DNA of 64,000 nt, taken from positions 7,176,637 to 7,240,636 of the forward strand of contig JABAKD010000006.1 of NCBI GenBank assembly GCA_012845835.1, read 5' to 3'. This document shows positions 13,059 through 26,022 of the stretch, piece after piece (positions within the stretch are counted from its first letter, which is position 1; every line of letters starts with the position of its first letter). Origin of the DNA: Undaria pinnatifida. Lineage: Eukaryota > Sar > Phaeophyceae > Laminariales > Alariaceae. Under the pieces are notes generated by a model. It did no database searches, was not told the origin of the DNA, and saw only the letters and a list, made by a program, of their open reading frames with translations. A program made the position numbers and the translations under genes.

Positions 13059-16000
13059 GCAGTTGTTGTTGTTATTGTTGTTGTTGTTGTTGTTGTTGTT
13101 GGGCGTCGTCGCCGCCGCCGCCGCCGCCCCTACCGCGTGCTACATTAAGGGTAGCACCCTTTTTATTGCTAAAACGCTTTTGATGGAAGGTCCTCAACGA
13201 ATGACTACATTAGCCAAATTGATGTCCTTGCAATCCCACCTGCACTCCGACGCGTGCTGCTTACTATCTAGAGGTACGTAGGACGTTTTGGCCATTTCCC
13301 CCCTGAAAACGGCGAGGCTTCTTAATCGGGGGAGGGGAGCCCATGAACCGATAAACCGCAATAGGCGCGCGCTGCTATCGAGGTATACCGTTTTTTGGCA
13401 AAAACGTTTTCTGAGTGACGAGGCCCCTTAACCCACCATCGTTGATCATGCCGTTCTATGTTTTGCAAAGTCATTGTTTTGTATACCTGGCCCGCGGGGT
13501 TGTTCACGGGCTACGATTGTTTTTTCGTCGGATTGCACTTTCAGTTTGCTCAGAATGTTTTTTTTGGGGGTGGGTTATGGCTCTCCACGAGTGAGAACCT
13601 TCATTATATAAAAAATATTCCAACAACGTCAGCTGTGAGTTCGACAAATTTAGGGTCGATACTCATGTTTGCAAGCTGCGCAATACACCGGTCGCCCGTT
13701 TTTAGTAAGTTTTTCACGAGTCAAAACCTAATCAATTAGACTACTGCTTTATGGAAGGACATTCGGTTTACATCGGAACGTCATCTACGCTATATTGTCG
13801 GAGGGCAAGAAGTATAATAGTATTAGTAATAATGGACATGAAATTGAAGCCTGTACGACGTGAAACCATGATATAAGACATAAGCGCGGTAGGTGACACA
13901 GAAATTATTATCCATTGCGGTAAGAATAGATCATGTCGTACTATGGTGTTGGTGTGTATATGGCATCGCTTTTCTCAAAATTAAATCGGATAGAAAAACG
14001 TTTGTCCCTCGGATTGCGCTTCTGGACCATCATGCTACGATAGAGGTATACCTTTTTTTGGCGAAAATGGTTTCTGAATGACGGGGCTTCTTGACCCTAA
14101 ATCGTCGGAAAATAAATTAATAATAAGCCATTTTTTTTTTCCTCGTGATTCTCGTTGTGTACCTCCAGTATAGGACATGGGATTGTCCATTCGGTGGAAG
14201 TTTTTTTTTTTTTTTCAAATCGGTTTTTGGGGTTAAGAAAGACGTGTCTTATGCTCCGAAATTGAGGAACTTTTTTTTTGGGTTTCAGCTTTGAATCGTT
14301 TTTTTTTTTTTTCTGAGGCTACGCAAGTGAATGAGCTCCAGAAAAAAATAAAATGGTGCATGGTGGAACCTTTTATCATACAGTAGCGTGTATCATTGGT
14401 GTGTTTTTTTGTAATCTTGCTCACTGTGTTTCTAATAGCAGTAGTACCAGTACCAGTAGTACCTTGGCCATGGGACAGTTTATTAGGTTTTGGATCACCC
14501 CTATGGAACTTCTGACTCCAAGAATTGAGGTCAAGAACTGACGATTCCGCCATCGGCCACTTGAAGCGACCTGAGCTGCCGGTGTATAGTAGGAGATGTG
14601 TTCGAACTGCCACGCAAGAAGCTGTGGGGCAAAGCGTGGGGCATAGCGATGCTCGGACTGCCTCAAGCGCTTTTCCTAGACGCTGGATTGGATGGCGCTC
14701 GTTGCCCTTGTTGGTCTGTATACTATAATCAGGATTATCAAGTCCCTGAATGGCTAGGCGTCTGCATTTTTTCAAGGTTAGTTTGTTGGGGGGTGGGGTA
14801 TAACTCCTCAAAAGGCGAAAGCGAGCAGCCTTATAAAAACAGTTAGAACCTTTACGGTAGCATCCCTCTCTTTTTTTTTTCATTGTTTTCCCCTCTGAAT
14901 TCCCGAAAGGGCTACTCGTATAATGCCGCATTTCGTATAATGCCGCATTTCGTATAATGCCGCATTTCGTATAGTGCCGCATTTCTCGTGTTTTGGTTCC
15001 CTGTATTTTTTTTCGACGCGTGCTACGATAGAGGTTGCGCTTTTTTCGTCTGAAATTGTTTCCGAATGAGGGGGCTCCTTATTAACCCAAAATCGTCGGG
15101 AAAAAAAAAATAGTAGGCCATTTTTTTTACATGATTCTCGTTTTATACCTAGTCCATGGGATGTTTTATCCTGTAGTCGCAGCAGTTTTGTTTTTTTCTC
15201 CAAATCAGTTTTTGCCGTAAGAGAGTTTTTTTTTTTTTCTTAAAGGTCCGAAAGTGAGGAACTTCTTGAAAAAGAGCACGCGTCGGTCACAGTCACCTAA
15301 GGGTTGACCTCTTTTGAACTTGAGGGGGATAAAACGACGTTTTGTTTTTTGTTTTTTGTTTTTAACATTTGTTTTACTCTCCGGCTCAACCCATAAGAGG
15401 TTAACCCGTAAGAGAGGTTTTGCCATCCGCGACCTTCTGGACAAGCCGTGGTCACAGGTAGGCACTAGTAGGTGTCTTCCCTTCTCCCCCCCGGCGCGAT
15501 ACAGAATAATCACGATGAACTGCCACGATTATATGTATATGTAAAATGTGACGTTCGTTTTTTTTTGGCTTGCTGCTCTCCGGCGCCCGACGGTTTCTTC
15601 TCGCACTTTCGGCTGCGGAGCAAGGAAGCCTGCCATGGTTACATTATGAAGCATGTCTGGATCTCGGCCGAGCTCCGTGGCAGTGCTCGGCATATTAAAC
15701 GTCGCTGAGCTGGCTCTTGTTGGCAAGGGATTGCGTTCCGCCTCCCTGAGACGAGCATAGCTAAATATGATGCTGGATATGTCTAGTGTTTGCTGTCGAT
15801 ATCATCTGGATCTGTATGGTATCTGTGTGTAGCTGCCAATAAGAATGCTTCTAAGGGCTGCCGTAGAACATCTCGGTAGATACGTTAGACAAAGAAATGC
15901 GGTGCAACCTGAGATAATGCGGTGGAACCTTAAACCAATACGGATGTTAATGAGGATTAGAATAGACTTTATCGGTAGTAGCTAAGGTGAAAATATGTGG

Positions 16001-19000
16001 GGAAGGGGAATTTGGAAATGGTTGGAGGAGGGTCATAGGAGAGATACTAGTGCTTAGCGGAAGCATACTCGATTTACATCGGAACGGAATCTACAGTACG
16101 CTATATTCTCGGAGAGCAATAACTATAAGCATGAAAACATGTAGAGAATCTGTAAAAGCGTGAATATCCCACATTTACGAAGGCGTCCAGCTTCCAAAAC
16201 TGGTTAATAGCCCACTTTTAGCGCTGCTATAGATATACTTACAAATATCGATTTCCTGAGCGGCCTCCATTTTTTCGCTTTGTACACTATTAATAACTTT
16301 AAGACATTCTCCTCTCCGGACGGCTGAGCGGGCTCGGATGCCTGAAACAGGGCTTCTCAGCTCTTCTAAGTTTTTTTTTTTTTTTTTTTTCAAATTTCAA
16401 GTTTAAAATTCTCTTCTTTTGGGAAGTTGAATTTTTTGCTTCCCCAAACTTTAAAACCCCTGTTTTTTGGAAATACCGCATACTACCCGGACATCGTCTA
16501 CTGTCTTTACTTGCGGAACGGACCAGCTTTTCTTTGATTTCTTCCTTCGCGTTTTTTTTGTAGGTGCACAAAGCTTTCATCATACCAGAGGTCCCAGCCT
16601 GATTATCTCGGCTTGGCTCATCACATCACCAGCTCAGCTCTGCCCAGCAGCGCACAGCAGCGCTAGCTCAGCAGCGCAGCGCCGTGCGGTGCCGTTCCCT
16701 GGCGTGCCCTGCCGTGCCCTGCCGTGCGGTGCGGTACTGTGCGATGCTGTGCGGTGTTGTGCGGTGCTGCGCCGAGCTGTGCCGTACTGAGTGTTTTGCT
16801 GTACTTACTCTCATTTTGTTGAATCACAATTAAAATGCACCCCCAGCTCAGCTCAGCCCACAGCTACATATAGCTCACAGCAGCGCAGAGCCGTGCGGTT
16901 CCGTGCAGTGCCGTGCCTTGCCCTTCGGCGCGGTGCTGTTTCGTACTGCGCTGTGCTTTCTTTCGAACATACATCAGTACCACGTATATGATGTACGTGT
17001 TTTTGTACTCGTCTTTTAGCTTTCTTCAAGTTGATTGTCCTCTCTCGGTCCCTATCTCGCCCCCCCCCCCCCCACAAATTACACCCGCATTGCCGATCAG
17101 AATGTGGCAGCGCCAACAAGCACACAGCACAGTGCAAAGCACAGGGCAACTAGTAATAGCTCTGCACAAGCAGCTCTTGGCATCATCAATGCGCTAGTCG
17201 CACCAAATCGTGGGCCTCTTCTTTCTGCGCCCTGTACATGTTTTAGGTGCATTCTTCTTTGCGCGAGCGAAGCGTAGCCGGTGTATAGCTGACTGAACTT
17301 CGCGGCTTTCTATGATGGGGTGCCGAAGAAGCTAATCTAACTATTTTCTTTTCTTTTTTCGATCCTCCGGCGGATTGGCATAACTGGGTCTTAACCCTTT
17401 TTTCTCCCTTTTTTTCGGCCGTGTAGCCTCCGCTTTTTTTTTTTACGGAGTCTTGACCCGTTTTTTTGCGCATAGCCCCCGCTTTTTTTCACCCCTCTCT
17501 TGGTTCACACCCATGTTTTTGGGGACAAACAACTTGCGTTTAGTGTGGGATAAGTTTCGCAGCTCTGAAAGGGTTGAACGTCACCACACACTTTCACGTA
17601 TGTGTCGTACGTCAAATTACCTCGGTTGTCGAAACAAGTTGAGGGCTTTTCGCGGGTCTGATCACATCTCGGGTTGAATCGTAATAGGGTGACCCGACCG
17701 GACCCGACCCGACCCGACCCGACCCGACCCGACCCGTGAGATTTGAAAACCTCCTGACCCGACCCGAGTTGACGCATGCCATTTCGATCACCTCCTGACT
17801 CGTCCCGATTTAACTCGCGAGTTTTTGTAAGCTTCCTGACCCTACCCGCGGGCCGGATCTTGACCCTTGAGATGCCCTAGCAACGGCCGCACAGCAGGAG
17901 CTGTCACAATCTCCATCATTCGCGGCAACGGCAGTCGGTGCAAGTTGCCGCGATGTGCGGCTGCCGTGGTATCGGGCTTTGGTCGTTACTAGGATCGAAG
18001 TTTTTCTCTTTTCGCGGCTTGCAGAGTATGGGTTTCGACGTTTTTTTTTGTTTTTTGTTTTTCTCGATCTCACAGCCGAACTTGCCTTTTTTTTTTTACA
18101 AAATCAAAACCAAATTCGAGCCGCAAATGCACCAGTCAGGCACAAAGGCGCAGATTTTCGCTAAAAAGCTGTCTTGTTGTCGAAATATTACGCTTGTGCA
18201 GATTCTCTATATGTGTTGAAGCTTATTGGTTTAGATTCCACCGCATTGTCTCAGGTTGTGCCACATTTTTTTTGTGTAACGTATCTATCGGATGCCATAC
18301 TGTTCCAGACTATATCGGCATATGCAATACCGACAGAAGCTAAAATCAGAACTAGTCGGCGGCGTATAGTCAGCCAACCCACAGTCCTTGCTGTTGCCGC
18401 TGCTTTTGTGGCTGTTTCTGTTTTTGTCGGCAGCGCAAGCTGTTGCAATCTCTGGCGGCCGTGGTTGCGGCCGTGCAAGTTGCCGCGACCGACGCCTGCC
18501 CTTGCACCCGACTCTTGGTCGGTACTGCTGGGCGTCGCCCGCAGCTTGCAAACGAAATGAGTTTCGACAATAAAATATCGATCTCACAGCTGAACTGTCG
18601 TTTTTTTATTGTTGTTTCGTGAAAAACCTTTGCGAGCCATACACGCAACAGTTAGAACAACGACGGAGAACTTTGCAAAATTGCCTGTAGTGACTGCTTG
18701 TAATACGTAGCCAACTAATTGGTAGTCAGCGGCGTGTATCCGACCAACTTGCAGCCCTAGCTATAATACTACCGTTGTTTGTGGACGTTTTTTGTTGTTG
18801 TTGTGTGTTCATTGTGTTCGTTGTGTTTGTTGTTCACGCCGTGTGTTGTTAACAATGTTTTTTTGTTATGTGCATAGACGATGTGTTTTGAGATCATTTT
18901 TTGTGTTTTTTTTGTGATTGTATTGGTTTACCGTGTGTGCAATGTATTTGTGTATGTTTTGTGTTTGTTTTTGGATTGTGTGTGTGTTTTTTTTTCTGGG

Positions 19001-22000
19001 ATGGGGCTGTTTTGACTTGTGTGCGTGTGAGTATTGTACACATATGTGTGTTTTGTGTTTTTTTTTTCGAATTTCCCAGGGAGTACTTGTTTTTTTCGTT
19101 CAAAATTATTTATTTCAAACACTTCAGCTGTGAGCTCGACTAATTTGATAAGTCGATACTCATCTTTTGCAAAAGCTGTGGCGTGATACTCCGGCCGCGC
19201 GTTTTTACGAATGCATTCCTCGTCGAAGATACATATTACCCCGCTGGATGCTGCCAGGGTCAACAGGACACTCTTAGAGTCATACCCCGCGAGGAGTGCA
19301 GCAGATTCTAAGAATTTCCTTAGCTCCTAACATGAGGAGGAGGTGAGTATCGACACCATCATCACCCGAAACATGACTCGGAAGGCGTTCATTCGTTCGC
19401 GCAAAAATCCCGACCAACATTTATTTCTATGCGCTATAATAGAGTCCTAAGACCAAAACACTCTTCAAAAAAGGATCATACTAACCAGGTAGTTTCATAC
19501 TTGAGACGCTCAACCGGTCAAAAGGTATACCTTTTTCTGGCCCAATACCAATAGTGCAAACCCTACCCTACTGTGGGATGACTTTTTTTTTTTCCAAGGG
19601 CGATTTTGTAAACTTAACAGATAGATGACGATCACATCGCATCATGTATCATCTATACGCAAAGCAGCCCCGTGTTCCGGGGTGGCCCGAGTGCTCGCTC
19701 GAATGACAATGGAAGGAACTTTTTGGATACGCGTGCAGCAACATGCCGACAAAGTTTTTTTTTTTCACGATTTTTTTTTTATCTCTTGCCATATGAGTAA
19801 CAGTAAGCTTAACCCCTTTAGAGCCCCCAAACCCCTCCCCATACTTATTCCAAGTAGTTTTATCCCTAAGAACGGGTTTCCAGGTGCGAAGGCGTTGACC
19901 CTTTTTTTTTCCGCTACAAAAAATACCAGGTATGTCATACTGATTCCAACAAATTTTGTCACTAAAAACAGGGGTGCAGTTCTTAAGGTCACCACCAACC
20001 AGACTTTCCAGATTTTATGTTGTGTGTCATTTTTTGGGTGTGTCGTTTTTTGCTCTTGTCAAAGTTTTATACTCCTACGCGCTTGCATTACAGGCTTTCA
20101 TGATATCGCACTCATTCTAGTCGCTTTTTTTGTTCGCCTTGTTATGAACAAATAGAGCACCTGGTAAATGACGACAGCTGCCGACGTATAGTCAACTAAC
20201 TGAAGGTTTTATTTTTCCCCGTCCGCCGGAGGATAATAATGAAAAAAAAAAAAAAACTGAAGGTTGTAGTACCACCGATCGCCCCCAAAAAACAAAAACG
20301 CGCACCAGATTTCATGTACAGTAGCATGGGGTCAATTATCCCCCTTTGGATCGGCAAGGGGGAAAAGTGTAAAAAATGTGTGATATGACGATTAAGCGCT
20401 TGGCCACACGAAGCAGCCCGGGCTTATTTCCCCCGTAACTGGAAACCCGTGGACAAATAACTTGGATTTAGTATAGGAAGGGGTTTTGGAATTTTAACAG
20501 GGTTAAGGGGGAGGGGGGCGGGGTCCTAATCAAAACGCTAGATAGAAGCTAGACGACACGCGTTGCAGTTGTGATGGTACTCGTGTATACTGCCACACGC
20601 TCTTGAGTAGAAGGTTGATATGATCGCATTTCTCGTGTATTCGTGCAGTAGTGGTGTACCCCGGTGAGGCCGTGGTGTGCGAGAGCAACATGACCGCCTT
20701 ATAGGGGGAAACCACCTCATTTAATCCGGGTAATGAGTGCAATTCCCCAGTCGCTCCAAGCGATTTTGACCGCCTTGTATTGGGATACCGCCTTATATCG
20801 GGATACCGTCTTATATCGGGATACCGCCCGATTGGGGGACCCCTACTATTATTTGTGTCATACAGTAGGGGTCCCCTAGTAAGGCGGTGGTGTGCGAGCG
20901 CAATATGACCGCCTTATAGGGGGAAGCCACCTCATTCGTTCCAGGTATATTATGAGTGCAATTCCTCAATCGTGCCAAAACGATTTTGACCGCCTTGTAT
21001 CGGGATACCGCCTTACTCAGACCGCCTTATTGCGGAACCTCTACTATTTTTTTGTGTCATACAGCACGATATAGGGGTCCCCCGGTAAGGCGGTGGTGTG
21101 CGAGAGCAATATGACCGCATTATACGGGGAAGCCACCTCATTCATTCCGGTAATGAGTGCATATCCCCAGTCGTACCAAGCGATTTTGACGGCCTTGTAT
21201 CGGGATACCGCCTTGCTCAGACCGCCTTATTGCGGAACCTCTAGTATTATTTGTGTCATACAGCACTATATAGGGGTACCCCATTAGGGCAGCGGTGTGT
21301 CAGGGCAATATGACCGCCTTATAGGGGGAAGCCACTTCATTCGTTCCAGGTATATTATGAGTGCAATTCCTCAATCGTGCCAAGCGATTTTGACGGCCTT
21401 GTATCGGGATACCGCCTTATTGGGGGGACCCCTCGTGCTGTACTGCTGAACGCTCATCCTAGAAGGTTGGTATGATCGCATTCCTCGCGTTTTTGATCGA
21501 AAAAAAATCCATGTGCTACGACAGACAGAAGTTGGCACTTTTAAGCGAAAACTGACTATTAATAGTCGGTGACTACGGGGCTCCTTAATTAGCCCTTGTA
21601 GCACCGCACTCCCGACACGGCGACAAAACAGTTGGAGTTAGAATAGGATAAGTTTAGGAGTTGGAACAAACCGACATCATCGTCGGGATACCGTTGTGTC
21701 GCACACGTGCTGTCGTTGGCCGTGGGCTTTGTCTGTCAGGCTGTGCACTTTTTTCCTTTTCCGACGCCTGCCAGGGTGGAGGTGCTCCCTGTGCCTTCTG
21801 AGGATGCCTTCTGAGGGTCTTCTGAACAAAAAAAACGTCTTGGAATACACTGTAAAGGACAAAAAAAAACATGAATAAACCCGTGGCCTGTTGGTTATAT
21901 AGTACTACCCACTGAGCTACGTAGTCACGTGCGTGACTACGTAGCTCAGTGGGTAGTGCTATATAACCAACGAATAATGTGTTTGCGAGTCCGTCAATTG

Positions 22001-25000
22001 ACTCACCGCTGGAGACGTGGTAAATGGCTATGATATAGTTTGCTCCTGAGTACTACAGTAGTGCGTGGCAAGGGGAGAGCCCCGGAGATATCCCTGTTAC
22101 AGGGTCGAGGTGAGAGTCAATTGACGGACTCGCTAACATATCTTTTGTTGGTCATATAACACTAGCACTGCCCACTGAGCTACGTAGTCGATTGGCGGAC
22201 TCGCAAACATATATTTTGTTGGCTGTATAGCACTACCCACTGAGCTACGTAGTCACCGACTTCGTGACAGGGATGTCTGCGGGGCCCTCCCCTTGCCACG
22301 CACTACTGTAGTACTCGGGAGCAAACTATTTAACCATTCACCACGTCTCCAGCGCGCACACTCGCGAAGACGTTATTTCCTTTTTCTTTTCCGGCGGGAG
22401 AAAAAGCGAATATAATATGAAGTCGGTGGGATTCGAACCCACGGCATCTCTTTTGTTGGTTATATAGCACTACCCACTGAGCTACGTAGCCGCACGTAGC
22501 TCACGGTGGGTAGTGCTATATAACCAGCATGGCCCAGAAATACGAAAAACCGTACTACTACGTAAAGAATGGCGTTCCGGATATTTTCCCTTTCCAGCCG
22601 GAAACCCGTTTTGGGGGATAAATTACTTGGATTTAGCATAGGGAAGGAATTTAGGGCTTTTAATAAAGCGGTTAACCCCTTTAGAGCCCCAAAACCCCTC
22701 CCTATAATAAATTCAAGTAAAATTGTCCCCAAAAAGGGTTTCCAGTTGTAAAGGCACTAAGGAGCCCCGAATAAAGGGGTTAACTCCTTTAGAGCCCCCA
22801 AATCCCTCCCTATACTAAATTCAAGTAAATTTGTCCCCAAAAAGGGTTTCCAGTTGTAAAGGGGTTAAGGAGCCCCGTCGTTCAGAAAACAAAATAATGG
22901 GAAGAAAAAGTTATACCAGGTACTAATTCCAAGTAACTTATCTTGGGAAGGCATTTGGGGCTTTTTAATACAGGAGGAGTTGAGGAGCCTCGTCGTTCAG
23001 AAAAAAAAAAAAGTACGGGAAGAAAAAGTGCTACAAGAACACAATCTATATCGTATCACGCGTCTTTCTTGAAATCAGTTTTTAGGTGGGGTGTAGGGCT
23101 CCTGACGGAACGATTTTCAGAAAAGTGGTATCTACATGTACCTCTTTTCGTAACGCGAGCCTAAATGGGCCGCACAAGAGGTTTAACAAATTGGCTCTCT
23201 GTTTTCCTGCTTAACCAGGTGGGGGGGCGAGATCGCGGCTTGCCTGGTGGACACCGAGACCAACCCCTTCACGGGCAAACCTTTCTTCAACGAGGTTAGG
23301 CTTCTTTCTTTCTTTCTTTCTTTCTCCCTTTCTTTCTTTTTTCTTCCGTCCTGTCTATCGTCTTGTTCGTTTTGTTTTCCGGCTCCGTCCTTTTTCGTAA
23401 TTCAGATCAGGGAACTGCTCAGTAACTATTAATATATTACCTATTAATGGCGAGCTAATAGCTAGTCGGTGACTTGTCGTCAAGCTAGCAACAGCCCTAT
23501 CGATGACTTCTGCCGGACACCCCCTCCTTCGTTGGGAAGCAGTGCGCGAGGCGTCTCGCTCGCTCGAAACACGCTTCGCTCGAAACGGTGCCGGCGGCGG
23601 CGGCGGCGGCGGTGGCAGTTTTGCTATTTTAATAATAGCATACTGAAAACTAAATTGCTGTTTAGGCTGCAAGTTGGCTGATAATTGCCGCCCACTCGCT
23701 ATTTTTCTGGCTAGGCATTATTGCAGAGAGTAGGCAATGGTGGTCCGTCCGACGATGCACGCACGTTACGGCAGAGGGATTAACGTAGGCTTTTTTTCGG
23801 GGTCCCTCGCGTAACCCTTTTAGAGCCCCCAAAATCCCTCCCTATACTAACTTCAAGTAAACTTGTCCCAAAAAAGGGCTTTCAGTAGTGACGGCGTTAA
23901 GGACCTCTAACACCTCACCCTCAAGGCGTGTGCTACAATAGAGGCGCACCACTTTTTTCTTAATTCTACCCCTCACATTTTTGGAGGTTAAGACATGTCC
24001 TTAACCCCAAAAACTGATTTGGAGAAGAAAAAAACTCGCTTAATCCTTTTTTTGGAGCCCCCAAAATCCCCCCTATACTAATTTCAAGTAAAATTGTCCC
24101 CAAAAAGGGCTTTCGAAATGACGGCGTTAAGGACCTCTAAATTTTCGCCCAAAGACGCGTGCTACGATTGAGGCGCACCACTTTTTTTCTTAATACTACC
24201 CCTCACTTTTGGAGGTTAACACATATCCTTCTTAACCCCAAAAAATTGATTTCGAGAAAAAGAAAACCCGCTTTATCGCGGGTGAAAACATCTCATGGCC
24301 TGAGTATAAAACGAAAATCATGCAAAAACATGTACTTCGAAGCATATTAACCTGTTCCCGACGATTTCGGGCTAAGGAGCGAAAAAGAAAACCTGCTTTA
24401 TCGCGGATGAAAACTGCTACTTGTACGATCGTAGCACGTGCCAAAAACAAAAAATGGGGAAGAAAATGAAAAGCACAACCCCGATGAACAATGAATCCCA
24501 TTGTCTGCACGAGGCACACGACAAGGAAGAAAGATGCATGCTCCAATTTTTTTTTCTTGACGTTCAAGCGATACTGGGTTGAGGGGTTCCCGAAAATCCA
24601 GAAAAACAATCACGGCTTTTCACGGGTCGGATGTATATCACGCGGGTCTGATCCGGTCAGGGTGACCTGGCCCGACCCGTGATTACTTGAAAACCTCCTG
24701 ACCCGATCCGACCAAACCCGTAAGATTTCGAACACCTCCTCCTGACCCGACACGACCAAACCCGTCTGATTTGGAACACCTCCTCCTGACCTGACCCGGC
24801 TTGACCCGTTTTTCTTTTTTTTCAATCCTCGGACCCGACCCGCGGGCCGGGTGGTGACCCGTGAGCAGCTCAGGAAGAATAGTTTAGTTTCCCCCCAAAG
24901 CGGTGCCAGTCCGACGATAAATGTAACTTTTTTAATCCCTTTTATTATCCTCATACTGCTCTTCCCCTCCCTCCCAGTAGTAGTATAACTCAGATCCGGG

Positions 25001-25986
25001 GTCACATTTCATATAGCGGGCCCTCCTCCCCCCTCCCCACTACGTTACGTGCCTTTGATTTTATCGCAAGAAGAATTCAGCATTTTTCTTCCCTCGTCGA
25101 CACGCGTCGAATTGTACCTACCCACGCTGCTAGGCGCTCTCAGCACTTGATCATTTTTTTACATTTCTACAAATCAAGTCGAATATCACCACGGTGGGAA
25201 TCGAACTCAAGGATCAACGCTAGTGATATTCGAGGGTAAAAACTAGACCACCGGGGCGACCGGCCAAAAAAAATATATATATGAGCTCGATATGGAGTTG
25301 AGGCCATGCGGTACTGCCACATCATAAAACGTAGGACTCGTTGACTATTCTCATGCAGATAGCCTAAAGAATTGAAACATCCATTGTTGGTTGACCCGGG
25401 GATGCTCATATTCATCATCCCCTCCCTACGATATCGGAGTTTCGCACATTTTCAAGCATTATTTGTATCGGGCTTTTGTTTTATTGCCGGACTGGTATGG
25501 TCAGCCAACTAGCGATCCCATGACATCGGTATTGCTACTGGCGGTGTAGATTGGACGCACGCTACGATACGGGTATTAAGGTATACCTTTTTTTGGCTGA
25601 TTTTTTTCCTGAATGAATGACGGAGTTCCTTAAACCAAAATAGTCGGAAAACAGTTTATTTTATTTTTTTGCGTGATTTTCTCGTTGTATGCCTAGGCCA
25701 TGGGATTTTTTCCGTCCGGTACAAGTAGCAGTTTTCATTTTTCTAACCAAATCAGTTTTATCTTAAGCTCCCAAATTGAGGGGTGGTATTAAGAAAACAA
25801 AAAGTGGCGCAACTCTATCGTACCGCGCGTCCAATGGTTGCTCTTGGCAGTGCTTTTCATCACCCAACCCAACCCTTGGTGCATGCGATGTCTGTCTGGT
25901 CGGTGTAAACCCGACGTGCTCCGTTCCGGCATTGCGGCGATGCGACGGTCTATGGCCATACAACTGCGGTCGCGCATGAAATGAGT

Positions 25987-26022
<36 letters not shown>

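Larger units (their letters stand above)
12978..23218 (+). other. Intron 3 of the DUF4336 gene (10.2 kb)
   Basis: The longest intron. It contains the TTG microsatellite, MITE family 1 copies (13359-13610, 14033-14300, 15015-15265), a 17-bp tandem repeat, a GCCGTGC minisatellite, a GACCC repeat block, a 205-bp satellite, a foldback tRNA-like element and a run of TTAA MITEs. The parts 15730-16370 and 19180-19800 show nothing definite. No alternative exon was recognised. Confidence 0.72.

Noticed and set aside
14233-14982. 249-codon minus-strand ORF
   Set aside because: It spans a 17-bp tandem repeat, T-run MITE sequence and unique intron DNA; low complexity at both ends and no motif.
22420-22500. 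Functional tRNA gene on the minus strand
   Set aside because: A and B boxes are good, but the acceptor stem halves do not pair and the same sequence is repeated in foldback elements.
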